Part shown: positions 1 to 7,570 of the stretch, one piece after another
Numbering within the stretch: the stretch's first letter is position 1
Layout of the letters: each line of letters starts with the position of its first letter
NCBI GenBank assembly: GCA_003235365.1
Contig: QJWJ01000311.1
Location: 1 to 43,147, forward strand
Reading direction: 5' to 3'
Source of the DNA: Deltaproteobacteria bacterium
Lineage (GTDB): Bacteria > Myxococcota_A > Polyangia > Polyangiales > Polyangiaceae
Length of the DNA stretch: 43,147 nt
Program-made: the position numbers and the translations under genes
Notes under the pieces: generated by a model
Seen by the model: the letters and a program-made list of their open reading frames with translations, nothing else
Told to the model about the DNA's origin: nothing
Database searches by the model: none

Positions 1-215
1 GACGGCAGCGGGCGATGGCCTCGTGCGGCGGCCAGCAACGATACGTAGTACCCCACTGTCTGATAGCCGTTGCTCCGGCAGACGTTGTAGACACGGGCGC
101 GCTTCATGTCGATGAAACGTGCCTGGGTCAGGTATGCCTGCGGAGTGACCAGCTCCGTGCCCGGGAACTCGAATGGCCAGCGACTCGGGTCTTCGACGAT
201 GATCAGGGTTGTCAT
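1..215 (-). CDS. RimK-family ATP-grasp ligase, N-terminal part (cut by window edge)
   Basis: Only the first 71 codons are inside the window. They read MTTLIIVEDPSRWPF and later VYNVCRSNGYQTVGYYVSL, which I recognise as the RLAN (RimK-like ATP-grasp N-terminal) domain. Full members of this family carry an ATP-grasp ligase after it and are thought to add amino acids to a peptide or protein end; the catalytic part is outside the window, so the substrate cannot be inferred. The ATG overlaps the stop codon of the upstream C39-like gene (ATGA at 212-215), so the two are almost certainly translated together. This pairing suggests a joint peptide-modifying role. Confidence 0.8.
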   Translation of the reverse strand, partial: MTTLIIVEDPSRWPFEFPGTELVTPQAYLTQARFIDMKRARVYNVCRSNGYQTVGYYVSLLAAARGHRPLP

Positions 216-988
216 TTCTTCGCGTGCCTGCGACCAGGCTGAATCATCAGCAGGTTGGCGTCGTAGGTCACCACACCGAGCATGATCGCGCTGATCAGAC
301 GTTCGACGTCGACGGCATAGTAGTGACTGCCGAATCCTGGGTTGTCGTTGAGTGGATCAGCCACCATCACCCGTCGCGTCTCACGATCGTAGCCCGACAG
401 CACCACGAAATGCCCCTGGGGTTCACCCCGCACGGAATCGTAGTCGTTCTCGAGTTCGCGCGCGCACGGGTACAGGTAGGTCGCCGACAAGCCGGTGAGG
501 ATAGGGATCTCCTTCTTCAAATAGCGTCGGATCACGGTCGACGTGTGGTGCCCGAAGCGGACCTCTCCGCCGAGGTCCAGAAACTCGAGGTAGCGTTCCG
601 TGGAGTGAACCAACCGCTCGTCTTGTTTTTTGTGCGCCCGCTGTTCGCGAAGCAGCTGCTGGAGATCGGCAGGGAAGGCAAACCAGGTCGGGTCGAACAG
701 CTGCACGTTGTACGTGTAAATGGTCGCCTGGTACCCACGTCGGAGGGCGTGATTGGCCAGCGTGACGGCGAGCGTTCCGCCTCCGGGCAAGGCGCGAACC
801 TCGGCAATGAGCGAATTGAGGTCCACTTCGTCGGCGAAGTAGCGATACACGGCCTGCAGGCACGTTGGACCGCAGGTCGTGTCATCGGGCTGCGCCGACA
901 TGTTCAGCTTCAGTTCTTGAAGCCTCGGTTGACCGGTGTCGGGCAGGGGGTTCAGTGGGGCGCTGGGTAACTTCGGTAGCTTGGCCAA
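212..988 (-). CDS. C39-like cysteine peptidase paired with RimK-type ligase
   Basis: 258 aa if read from the TTG at 988; an ATG at 901 is the alternative, but it would remove the strand that normally precedes the catalytic motif. The papain-like C39 pattern is visible: QPDDTTCGPTCL with Gln33 and Cys39 as oxyanion and nucleophile candidates, GHFVVLSGYD with His193, and VADP with Asp211. There is no signal peptide and no ABC exporter domain, so this is a free-standing cytoplasmic C39-like enzyme rather than a bacteriocin exporter protease. It overlaps the RimK-type ligase by four bases. Peptidase or transpeptidase activity is inferred from the family only. Confidence 0.85.
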   Translation of the reverse strand: MAKLPKLPSAPLNPLPDTGQPRLQELKLNMSAQPDDTTCGPTCLQAVYRYFADEVDLNSLIAEVRALPGGGTLAVTLANHALRRGYQATIYTYNVQLFDPTWFAFPADLQQLLREQRAHKKQDERLVHSTERYLEFLDLGGEVRFGHHTSTVIRRYLKKEIPILTGLSATYLYPCARELENDYDSVRGEPQGHFVVLSGYDRETRRVMVADPLNDNPGFGSHYYAVDVERLISAIMLGVVTYDANLLMIQPGRRHAKK

Positions 989-1207
989 TGAGCAGGTTTA
1001 GTTCATCCGATGGCGACCATCGTCAAGTCGAATCGGTGGCCGAGCTCGGCGGCGCTCCGACCGCGGCCGTCAAGCGAGACGCGCGAATCGTTCCGCACGA
1101 GGGGAGCTGCTCCGCAGGCTTTGCGGGGATTGGCGGTGCGTGGTGCGGGGAAGACCGCTTCTGGGGCTGCTTCTTGCTTGGCCCGAAACCTGCACACCGG
1201 GTGCTTC

Positions 1208-1366
1208 ATGTCTGACCAAGCCTATTTGACGAGAGCCGTTGCCATTGCCGTCCTCATGCTGGGTTCCATAGCGACGGTGGTCATCACAGCCGAGCAAGCG
1301 CCCAGCCGACAGGCAGCGTCGAACTCGGCGCCGGCCGGGCAAGGTGTCGCGCAGCTGCAACGCTGA
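1208..1366 (+). CDS. Small single-span membrane peptide, hypothetical
   Basis: 52 codons starting MSDQAYLTRAV, with one hydrophobic stretch at about residues 9-27 (VAIAVLMLGSIATVVIT) and an Ala/Gln-rich polar tail. Third codon positions are mostly G or C, as in neighbouring real genes. No clear ribosome binding site precedes the ATG. The open frame extends further upstream to 1010, but that part looks compositionally random, so the ATG at 1208 was preferred. No family recognised. It may share a transcript ending at the hairpin at 1520-1554. Confidence 0.4.
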   Translation: MSDQAYLTRAVAIAVLMLGSIATVVITAEQAPSRQAASNSAPAGQGVAQLQR

Positions 1367-1519
1367 GTTCTCCGCCCTGCCACGACGGCAGGCGTGAGGA
1401 CCCGTCGCGTCGCGAGCTCCGCGGTTCGCCGCGGGGGCGCCCCTTCGCTCGTTCCGTCACGATTCGACAAAGTCGTGAATCGCGTGGGTGGGTTTTGCAC
1501 CGATTGGATTGAAAACATC

Positions 1520-1554
1520 CCAACCGAAGGAAAGCGCTTCGGTTGGTGGTTTTT
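1520..1554 (+). terminator. Rho-independent terminator
   Basis: Perfect 10-bp stem CCAACCGAAG (1520-1529) and CTTCGGTTGG (1537-1546) with a 7-nt loop, followed by TGGTTTTT. The T run is on the plus strand. It ends whatever is transcribed rightward from the small ORF region. The rest of the 1367-1849 interval shows no gene I can support. Confidence 0.85.
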
Positions 1555-1849
1555 CGTCGCCTTTGCGGTTTCACTTGCGTGACTGTCACCGACGTCCACT
1601 GGTCCACGACGTCGTCATGCCCCCCGTCCTCTCCGCGTCCCGTGCGCAATCGCCTCGAACGGCCATCGCTCACGTCAGCGTGGTGCAGCCTCATCGGCTG
1701 GGTGGGGTTGGCCGTTTGTCAGCCGCCCGTTTCGCCACGGCGACTGGCTTTGCCCGAACGGCGCCTCGTCAGCGCGTGGCTGGTGCGGTACCCTCAGCAA
1801 CTCGGCGGAGTCACCTCATTGGGCGGTGCTCGCTTATCGCACGTGACAA

Positions 1850-2980
1850 ATGAACAAGACCTATTTCAGACACGACCAATTCTCGGCGGTTTTCTCCCTG
1901 TGCTGCCTCGTTGCCGCTTGTGGCGACTCCGGGAGCAACTCCGGCGACAAGAAGGAACCCGTGGCGACGGACGACGGCGCCGTCCCCGATCCCACCGGGC
2001 CTGCCGTCGAGCCGACCGCGACGGCTCCGCAAGCAACGCCGGAGCCGACCACGTCCAGCGAACCCGCCCCGACCGAGCCGGTCGTTCCCGTCGGCGAGAC
2101 GTTGGGAAGGTTCGACCTGCAGGTGCAGCCGGCGATGGAGGCGACCGCACTGGCCGACGCGACCATGCCCTTCGCGGTGTTGAGTGGAAAGGTGCTCAGC
2201 GCGCCGCGCGTCGACCCGACCGCCTGGGAGAAGACGCTCGAGGAAGGCGACTGTTACGTCCAGGTGCCCGGCACCTTCGGGTGTGAGCCAGCGTGTGCTG
2301 CTGGGGAACAGTGCACACCCGGTGGCCAATGCGTCGCGGAGCCGTCGTCTGTGAGCATCGGCAAAGTGTCCGTGTCCGGGGTCCTCACCGAAGGTGGTGC
2401 CGACCCCTTCGAGATGTCGCCCCAGAATCCGACGACGAACGCGTACAATGCGTACGGCGACAACAAGCTGAAGTATCCACCTTTCGCGGAAGGCGATCCC
2501 ATCGGGTTTTCCGCTGAAGGTGGGGCTTTTGCACCGTTCACCATTCACGCCAGCGGTATCCAGGCCCTCGAGCTGACTGTCGACGGGGCCCAGCCTTTCG
2601 TCCCCGGTGAGCCCACGGAACTGACCTGGGTGGCAGGGGATCCGAGCCTGGCCAAGATCCTCGTGACCGTCGACATCAGTCACCACGGGGGCACCAAAGG
2701 GGAAATCCGCTGCGAGACCGATGACGACGGTTCGATGGAGATCCCCGGCGCGCTCGTGACGGAGCTGGTCGACCTGGGTGTCGCCGGTTTTCCGCTCGTG
2801 TACGTCGAACGGCGCCAGACGTCCGTCGCGAACGTCGAAGGGGGTCACGTGGACCTGAACCTGCTTTCGCGGGGCGAGCGGTTCCTGGAAATCCCGGGCC
2901 TGGTTTCCTGTGCTGGTGGCGTGTGCGCGGATGGGCAGATGTGCCAGCAAGATCTGACGTGCCCGCCCCCGGTGGAGTGA
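1850..2980 (+). CDS. Lipoprotein with Pro/Thr-rich linker, hypothetical
   Basis: 376 aa. A short N-terminus (MNKTYFRHDQFS), a hydrophobic run and the lipobox LVAAC give a type II signal peptide with the lipidated Cys near residue 24. A Pro/Thr/Glu-rich linker of about 60 residues follows, then a globular part of about 280 residues. Two Cys clusters (CEPACAAGEQC and, at the C-terminus, CAGGVCADGQMCQQDLTC) resemble the EGF-like or Dickkopf-like Cys motifs common in myxobacterial surface lipoproteins. No enzymatic domain recognised. It stands alone, with the divergently oriented membrane gene end at 3015 just downstream. Confidence 0.85.
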   Translation: MNKTYFRHDQFSAVFSLCCLVAACGDSGSNSGDKKEPVATDDGAVPDPTGPAVEPTATAPQATPEPTTSSEPAPTEPVVPVGETLGRFDLQVQPAMEATALADATMPFAVLSGKVLSAPRVDPTAWEKTLEEGDCYVQVPGTFGCEPACAAGEQCTPGGQCVAEPSSVSIGKVSVSGVLTEGGADPFEMSPQNPTTNAYNAYGDNKLKYPPFAEGDPIGFSAEGGAFAPFTIHASGIQALELTVDGAQPFVPGEPTELTWVAGDPSLAKILVTVDISHHGGTKGEIRCETDDDGSMEIPGALVTELVDLGVAGFPLVYVERRQTSVANVEGGHVDLNLLSRGERFLEIPGLVSCAGGVCADGQMCQQDLTCPPPVE

Positions 2981-3014
2981 CCTGAGGGCGGGGCCGTGGC
3001 CGCCGCCCCTGGGC

Positions 3015-3434
3015 TTACTCGCCGCCGACGAGAAGTGCGACGTGCACGACGGCGCACAGCGCAATGGTCGCCGCTGTCACGACGTGCTTCGAGCGCAGTT
3101 CGAGTCGCCTCCTCAGTTTGGGGTTGCGTAGCTGCAGGCCGATGCCCACGTGGGCCATCAGCACGAGCAACGCGGCTGACCCCGCCCAGATCGCCAGGTC
3201 ACTGGCCCCGATGGCGCGTGACGAGCCCAGCGCGAGCAGTCCGAGCAGCGCGTGCAGGAACGCTACCAACACGACGCCGATCCCGGCGGCTACGTGCACC
3301 TGGGTGAGGGTTGACGTGGGCGTGGCGCGCCGTCCGTTGCGCATCCGGTAGCCAATCGGTAGCGCGCCCGCGGCGGCGATGAGCGCGAACGCCAGCCAGC
3401 CGGAGCCCAGGGAACCCAAGTTGGACCACTCCAT
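3015..3434 (-). CDS. Four-helix membrane protein with His-bearing helices
   Basis: 139 aa with four predicted membrane spans (about 11-30, 44-70, 80-101, 115-136). Histidines sit inside or at the edge of the helices: His47, His61, His95, His117 and His131, an arrangement typical of b-type haem membrane proteins, although haem binding is only inferred. The motif AHVGIGL at 94-100 recurs almost exactly (AHVGLGL) in the unrelated-locus membrane protein at 25007-25735. There are no quinone or oxidoreductase partner genes nearby. The family was not recognised with certainty. Confidence 0.7.
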   Translation of the reverse strand: MEWSNLGSLGSGWLAFALIAAAGALPIGYRMRNGRRATPTSTLTQVHVAAGIGVVLVAFLHALLGLLALGSSRAIGASDLAIWAGSAALLVLMAHVGIGLQLRNPKLRRRLELRSKHVVTAATIALCAVVHVALLVGGE

Positions 3435-3701
3435 CGATGCCGCTTATAGCTGCGGCTGCCGACTGATGGCCAGCCGGGCGCGGCGAGGTCGTGCGAGGTT
3501 CGTCCGGGGTGTCGTGCGAAGCCGTTTCTAGGGGAACTGGACCTGTCGAACAGCGGGCCCGTGCCCAGTTCTCAGGGGTACGCACTGCAACGCCGCGTGC
3601 AGCCGAGTCGGGGCAAGTGCGCGTCATCCAAGCACACTTGCCTCCAAATCGCCTCCGCCGGTACCGGCCTCCTGCGGGAATGGCGCTATAGTCAGCCGAG
3701 G

Positions 3702-4178
3702 ATGAGCAGGGATGCGAAGCGACGTACGGCGTCTGATGCCGAGCTTGCCGCGAACGAGCGCGCGCTGGTGCGGGTGATCTACGCCAACGGCCGCTCCGAG
3801 GACCATCACCTGCCCGTCGGAGTCTATTCGGTTGGCCGCGAGCGGGGGGACCTGACTTTCCCCGGAGATCGCAACGTGTCGCGCATTCACGCGACTGTCG
3901 AGATCGAACCCGGGGTCGTTCGAATCACGGACTTGGAGTCCACCTGCGGGACGTTTACCCAACATGGCATACGCCTCCGAGAGCCGTTCTCGATGCGCGT
4001 GCACGATAGCGTGACGATTGGCAACAACTCGATCACCGTGCTCGGTGTCGTTCGTCGAACCGGCGGGACCAGCGTTTCGTTCCCCGAGGGGGTCGCCGTT
4101 TCTTCCAGCGCGATCACCCAGCCCGAACTCACGGTGGTTGACCCGGATGAGCTGAACGACCTGTTCGACGACGAATGA
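3702..4178 (+). CDS. FHA domain protein
   Basis: 158 aa from ATG 3702. The frame is open further upstream, but that part has no coding character. A forkhead-associated domain spans about residues 22-118: VGRERGDL with Arg46, VSRIHA with Ser60, Arg61 and His63, and DLESTCGTF. FHA domains bind phosphothreonine peptides. In most FHA domains the last motif reads STNGT, so the Asn is replaced by Cys here, which may weaken binding. The C-terminal 40 residues are acidic and low complexity. The stop codon overlaps the start of the next lipoprotein gene (ATGA), so the two are coupled. No kinase gene is adjacent. Confidence 0.85.
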   Translation: MSRDAKRRTASDAELAANERALVRVIYANGRSEDHHLPVGVYSVGRERGDLTFPGDRNVSRIHATVEIEPGVVRITDLESTCGTFTQHGIRLREPFSMRVHDSVTIGNNSITVLGVVRRTGGTSVSFPEGVAVSSSAITQPELTVVDPDELNDLFDDE

Positions 4179-4825
4179 CCACGCCTCAGAACGAGGTTCG
4201 CCGGACGGTAGCGGTCAGTGATACACAGCGCATCCCCGACATGAAGCTGGTGACGCTCTGGACTCATCGTTCGCTGACGACCACCCCAGTGCGCTGGCGA
4301 TTGGTCGTGGTTGCCTCGAGTATCGCGCAGGTACTGGCAGGATGCGTCACCACGCCCGAGTTTTCGGGGCCGTGCGATCAAGATGCCTTTGGCTGTGACG
4401 ATGGGGGCGAACTCGTGCTCGACGCACACTGCTCGAACGATGAACCGCTGATGGTGGAGGTCGGTCAGGGGCGCGATGAGTTCGAGCCGCTCGAGGCTGA
4501 GATGGCGCCTGAGATCGACTACGGCGATCAAGGCGGCCGCCACGTGTTTCTGGCGGCTCGCGTGCTCAATCCCGATCCCGACCATGGGACGTTCGAGCTC
4601 GGGTTCCGGCTGGCGTATTCGTCACCCGACTCCGGCGACGCACTGTTCGAGCGTGTGCTGGTAGTTCGAGGCGACCGCGACGTCCGCATCTTCGAACAAA
4701 CGGGCATGGTACTGGTCATCGACCCGCCTTACGACAGCACGTCGGGGCTTCTCGAGCTGCGAGTTCGTGACAGCTGCGGCCGCATCGCGGACGCGAGCCA
4801 CGCGTTCGTCGTTTCCGAACGATGA
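4175..4825 (+). CDS. Lipoprotein translated together with the FHA gene
   Basis: 216 aa from the ATG that overlaps the FHA stop. An internal ATG at 4241 gives a more usual signal peptide (MKLVTLWTHRS...) and is the alternative. The lipobox VLAGC puts the lipidated Cys at residue 57 (or 35). The mature part is acidic, with scattered Cys residues (CDQDAFGCDD, AHCSND, RDSCGR) and a beta-rich look. No known domain recognised. Coupling to an FHA protein suggests a shared envelope or signalling role, but this is only inference from position. Confidence 0.75.
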   Translation: MTTPQNEVRRTVAVSDTQRIPDMKLVTLWTHRSLTTTPVRWRLVVVASSIAQVLAGCVTTPEFSGPCDQDAFGCDDGGELVLDAHCSNDEPLMVEVGQGRDEFEPLEAEMAPEIDYGDQGGRHVFLAARVLNPDPDHGTFELGFRLAYSSPDSGDALFERVLVVRGDRDVRIFEQTGMVLVIDPPYDSTSGLLELRVRDSCGRIADASHAFVVSER

Positions 4826-4849
4826 TGGGCGATTGACTCCGAATGCAGG

Positions 4850-5221
4850 CTATTCACCGAGTAAACGGTGCGTGAGTTTGGGGCCCAGTTCAGCCCGCAT
4901 CAACTCCTCGACCGCGCTTTGCATGCGCTGCTTCTCCTCCTCGGAGGGGTACTCGATCTCGATGCCCATGCCGGGTGGGTTCGCCTTCGACGAGTCCTCG
5001 ATGCTCGTCACCCACATCACCTTTCCGTCGAATCGCAGCGGAGTCTGTATCCGCGGGACGCTGAGCACGAACACGAACTGAGTCCCCACCGGCAGTGGTT
5101 TCTTCGTGTTGACGAAAGTGCCGCCCCGCGAGAGGTTCTTGACGTAGTCGGCAAAGAACGTGTTCAAGCGCTGGTAATCGAGTTGAAGCTCGATGGGGGC
5201 GGCGCGTTTGTCGGAGCTCAT
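4850..5221 (-). CDS. PilZ-domain protein (TIGR02266-like)
   Basis: 123 aa from ATG 5221 (MSSDKRAAPIEL); an in-frame ATG nine codons upstream is possible. The sequence DYVKNLSRGGTFVNT, then LPVGTQFVFVLSVP and a conserved GKVMWV, matches the PilZ-like family frequent in Myxococcota (TIGR02266). PilZ proteins often bind cyclic di-GMP through an N-terminal RxxxR and a D/NxSxxG motif. NLSRGG is present, but no convincing RxxxR lies in front of it, so nucleotide binding is uncertain. It is a free-standing domain with no fused output. Confidence 0.85.
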   Translation of the reverse strand: MSSDKRAAPIELQLDYQRLNTFFADYVKNLSRGGTFVNTKKPLPVGTQFVFVLSVPRIQTPLRFDGKVMWVTSIEDSSKANPPGMGIEIEYPSEEEKQRMQSAVEELMRAELGPKLTHRLLGE

Positions 5222-5779
5222 CCGCCCATGGTAGCTCGTCCGGGCCACGCGTCGCGCAAATAGTCGTCACCGCCGAAACGCCGAAGCGAAAGTCAGGCGC
5301 CGAACACCCGATCCGAGGTCGCGTCCGTCCGAGTGGCGTGGGCGTCGAGGTGCGCGCGCGGAGCACCCCGAGTCGTCGGGTGTTCCGGAAACAAGCCCCG
5401 GACCACCGTACTAACTTCTCGCCATCGGTTGCGCTTCGGCCCATCCAATCCAATGCTTAACGAATCGAGTGCTGGCTGTGCCAGTGGAAGGCGATGGTGT
5501 TGTAAGTGACGATGGCTGCGATCGTTTCGTTGATCTTGGGTTCTTTGATGTCGGCGTCGCTGCTGGTGATGACGTACCGGCATCACGCGGAACGGCAAGG
5601 CCGCGCGTTCGTGCCCGTCCCGGTTCGGGCGCGCGTCTATCGCCGCTGAAACGTTCCAGCCATTGCGGGCGCCGTCGGTCTCCGGTTGGACGTGTTTGCA
5701 CGAGCTGGCGCAGCGACGCCGTTTCCCGCGAGCATGAGGGCATTTCCCTCTTCGCTGTTGCACCACGATACGTGATAGG
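5222..5779. other. Intergenic stretch with a decayed coding tail
   Basis: No intact gene over 558 bp between the PilZ and LacI genes. It contains a perfect 10-bp inverted repeat (5302-5311 GAACACCCGA and 5376-5385 TCGGGTGTTC) and the minus-strand coding remnant at 5457-5582. Together these suggest an old insertion or deletion site. Confidence 0.5.
5457..5582 (-). pseudogene. 41-codon coding tail without a start, possible gene remnant
   Basis: The minus strand holds 41 codons from just after a stop to TAA at 5457-5459. It encodes a fragment including YVITSSDADIKEPKINE and IAFHWHSQHSIR. About 34 of the 41 codons end in G or C, the coding signature of this genome, although no ATG, GTG or TTG opens the frame. 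I read it as the 3' end of a lost gene. No family recognised. An overlapping plus-strand frame also looks fairly protein-like, so the direction is not certain. Confidence 0.4.
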
Positions 5780-6889
5780 GTGGCGCCCGTGAGTGCACGC
5801 GACCCGGACGAACCGACCCGTCCCGAGACCAACGACGAGGCGCAGCCACGTCGGGCTCCAGATCCTACGGCCAAGGTCAACATCAAGGCGGTAGCTCAGC
5901 GGGCGGGCGTTGCCATCAGCACCGTCTCGCGTGTCGTCAACGGCGGCTCTGCCAGCAAGCTGGCTCGTCAGCGTGTTCAAGAGGCCATCGCCGCGTTGGG
6001 CTACGCGCCGTCGGTGGCGGCTCAAAGTCTCGTCAACCGCCGCGCCGGATGTATCGGCCTCGCCGTGAACTCGACGCAGAGCCCTTGGTTTTCACGCATC
6101 CTGCTGGGGGTCGAGGAGGCGCTCGCACCGAGTCGAAAGAGCGTGTTGGTTGCCTCCGTCATGATCACCGGCGAGTACGATCCGAGCGCGGTGATGGGGT
6201 GGATTCAGGAACGGCGTGTCGATGGCTTGATCCTGGTTCGCTACTCGAAGCGAGATGAGCCGCTGCTCGAAGCCGCGGCTGCAGTCGGGATGCCCACGGT
6301 CTTGATAGCGCCCGACATCTTGGCTGACGTGGAGTGCATCGTCCGTTGCAACAACGCTGAGGCGGGCAGGCTGGCGGGAAAGCACCTGGTCGACCTCGGT
6401 CATCGTCGGATAGCGTTCGCCGGCGGACCGAGGGACTCGATGGACACCCGCGAACGTCTGCGCGGCCTGTCGGAGGTGCTCGAGAGTCGTGGCTTGACCC
6501 CGCCCGTCGACGTTTGGCACGGGACCAACTACGGCTTGGAGTGTGGCGAACAGTACGCCGCCCGGTATTTGGAACGCGCCGGCCCCGAGCGCGCCAGTGC
6601 CGTCGTGTTGGGCAACGACCCGATGGCGCTTGGGTTCATGCGCAGCGTTCTTGCCGCCGGTCTGCGCGTGCCTCACGACGTATCGGTCGTGGGTTTCGAC
6701 GGTGCGCCCGACGGTGCGCATTTTTGGCCCTCGTTGACGACCGTCTCCCAGCCGACGACCGTGATGGCGGCTCGGGCGTGCCGCGCGTTGCTCGATGCAA
6801 TCGAGGGCCCCAGTGGTGATCGAGCTGGCGCATTGGAGTTTGCCGTCGAACTCATCGCACGGGAAAGCACTGCTGCGCCACGTCCCTGA
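5780..6889 (+). CDS. LacI-family transcriptional regulator
   Basis: 369 aa from GTG 5780 (or GTG 5789). After a charged 30-residue leader comes the LacI helix-turn-helix (VNIKAVAQRAGVAISTVSRV, about residues 33-52), the hinge helix up to about 87, and a periplasmic-binding-protein-like effector domain (GCIGLAVNSTQSPWF to about 365). It should bind a palindromic operator and a small ligand, usually a sugar or nucleoside. No sugar transport or catabolic genes flank it, so its target cannot be named from context. Downstream is the DUF475 remnant on the opposite strand. Confidence 0.92.
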   Translation: MAPVSARDPDEPTRPETNDEAQPRRAPDPTAKVNIKAVAQRAGVAISTVSRVVNGGSASKLARQRVQEAIAALGYAPSVAAQSLVNRRAGCIGLAVNSTQSPWFSRILLGVEEALAPSRKSVLVASVMITGEYDPSAVMGWIQERRVDGLILVRYSKRDEPLLEAAAAVGMPTVLIAPDILADVECIVRCNNAEAGRLAGKHLVDLGHRRIAFAGGPRDSMDTRERLRGLSEVLESRGLTPPVDVWHGTNYGLECGEQYAARYLERAGPERASAVVLGNDPMALGFMRSVLAAGLRVPHDVSVVGFDGAPDGAHFWPSLTTVSQPTTVMAARACRALLDAIEGPSGDRAGALEFAVELIARESTAAPRP

Positions 6890-6927
6890 GCGCGCCGAGC
6901 TGGCTCGTCACCACCCACGTCGCCCGT

Positions 6928-7480
6928 TCAGAGCACTTCCTCGGGGTAGGGCTCATCGACGACCTTGCGGTCGTGACGTATCGAGCTCCACCACGCCAAC
7001 GCAATCATTGCTGCGCCCGGCAGTCCCGCAATCGCGTCCGGGATGTGAACGAAGGACTCCATGAACATGATCATGGCGAGGGCAAAGATTGCGTAGAACG
7101 CACCGTGCTCCAAGTACACGAATCTCGTCAACGTCCCGGTCTCGATCAACAGCACCGGTCAGACTCCGTACGAAGAAGGCGCCGACACCGAGTCCCCGTG
7201 CGATCACCGCGATGTTCGACGACAGGGCAAACGCTCCGATCACCCCGTCGAACGAGAACGACGCGTCCAGCACTTCGAGGCAGAGGAACGATGCCAGTCC
7301 GGACCGAGTGACGGATGCGGTGATGTTGCCCTGCCGCGTCGACTCGGCATCGGCCTTCAGGATGCTGCCAAGCCCCGCTACGGCGATGTAGGTCACCAGA
7401 CCCATCATCCCGGCGAACAAGAACGGCAAGCGGTCCGTCCGCCCGACGCGCGTGGACAGCGCTGCTAGAGCGGCGGTCAT
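6928..7480 (-). pseudogene. DUF475 (TerC-like) membrane protein, 5'-truncated and frameshifted
   Basis: Two minus-strand frames join into one family sequence. The first (7480 down to about 7157) ends LDASFSFDGVIGAFALS and GVGAFFVRSLT. The second (from 7155) continues VLLIETGTLTRFVYLEHGAFYAI and runs to EPYPEEVL. In DUF475 proteins RSLT is followed directly by a VxLV-type strand, so one extra C on the plus strand (7155/7156) breaks the frame. The N-terminal half, with the first SFDN-type motif, is missing, and an in-frame stop sits just before the MTAALAAL start. A sequencing error could explain the shift but not the missing half. Confidence 0.75.
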
Positions 7481-7570
7481 GTTGATTGCCGCGAGTGTTC
7501 ACCTTCTGCGCAATGTGCGGTCGATGTGGGATGCGCGACGTGAGCCCTTCCTGGACGCAACGCCCCGGGA

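Noticed and set aside
1811..3064. Minus-strand open frame of 417 codons
   Set aside because: Antisense to the lipoprotein gene at 1850-2980, Arg/Gly-rich and unlike a folded protein.
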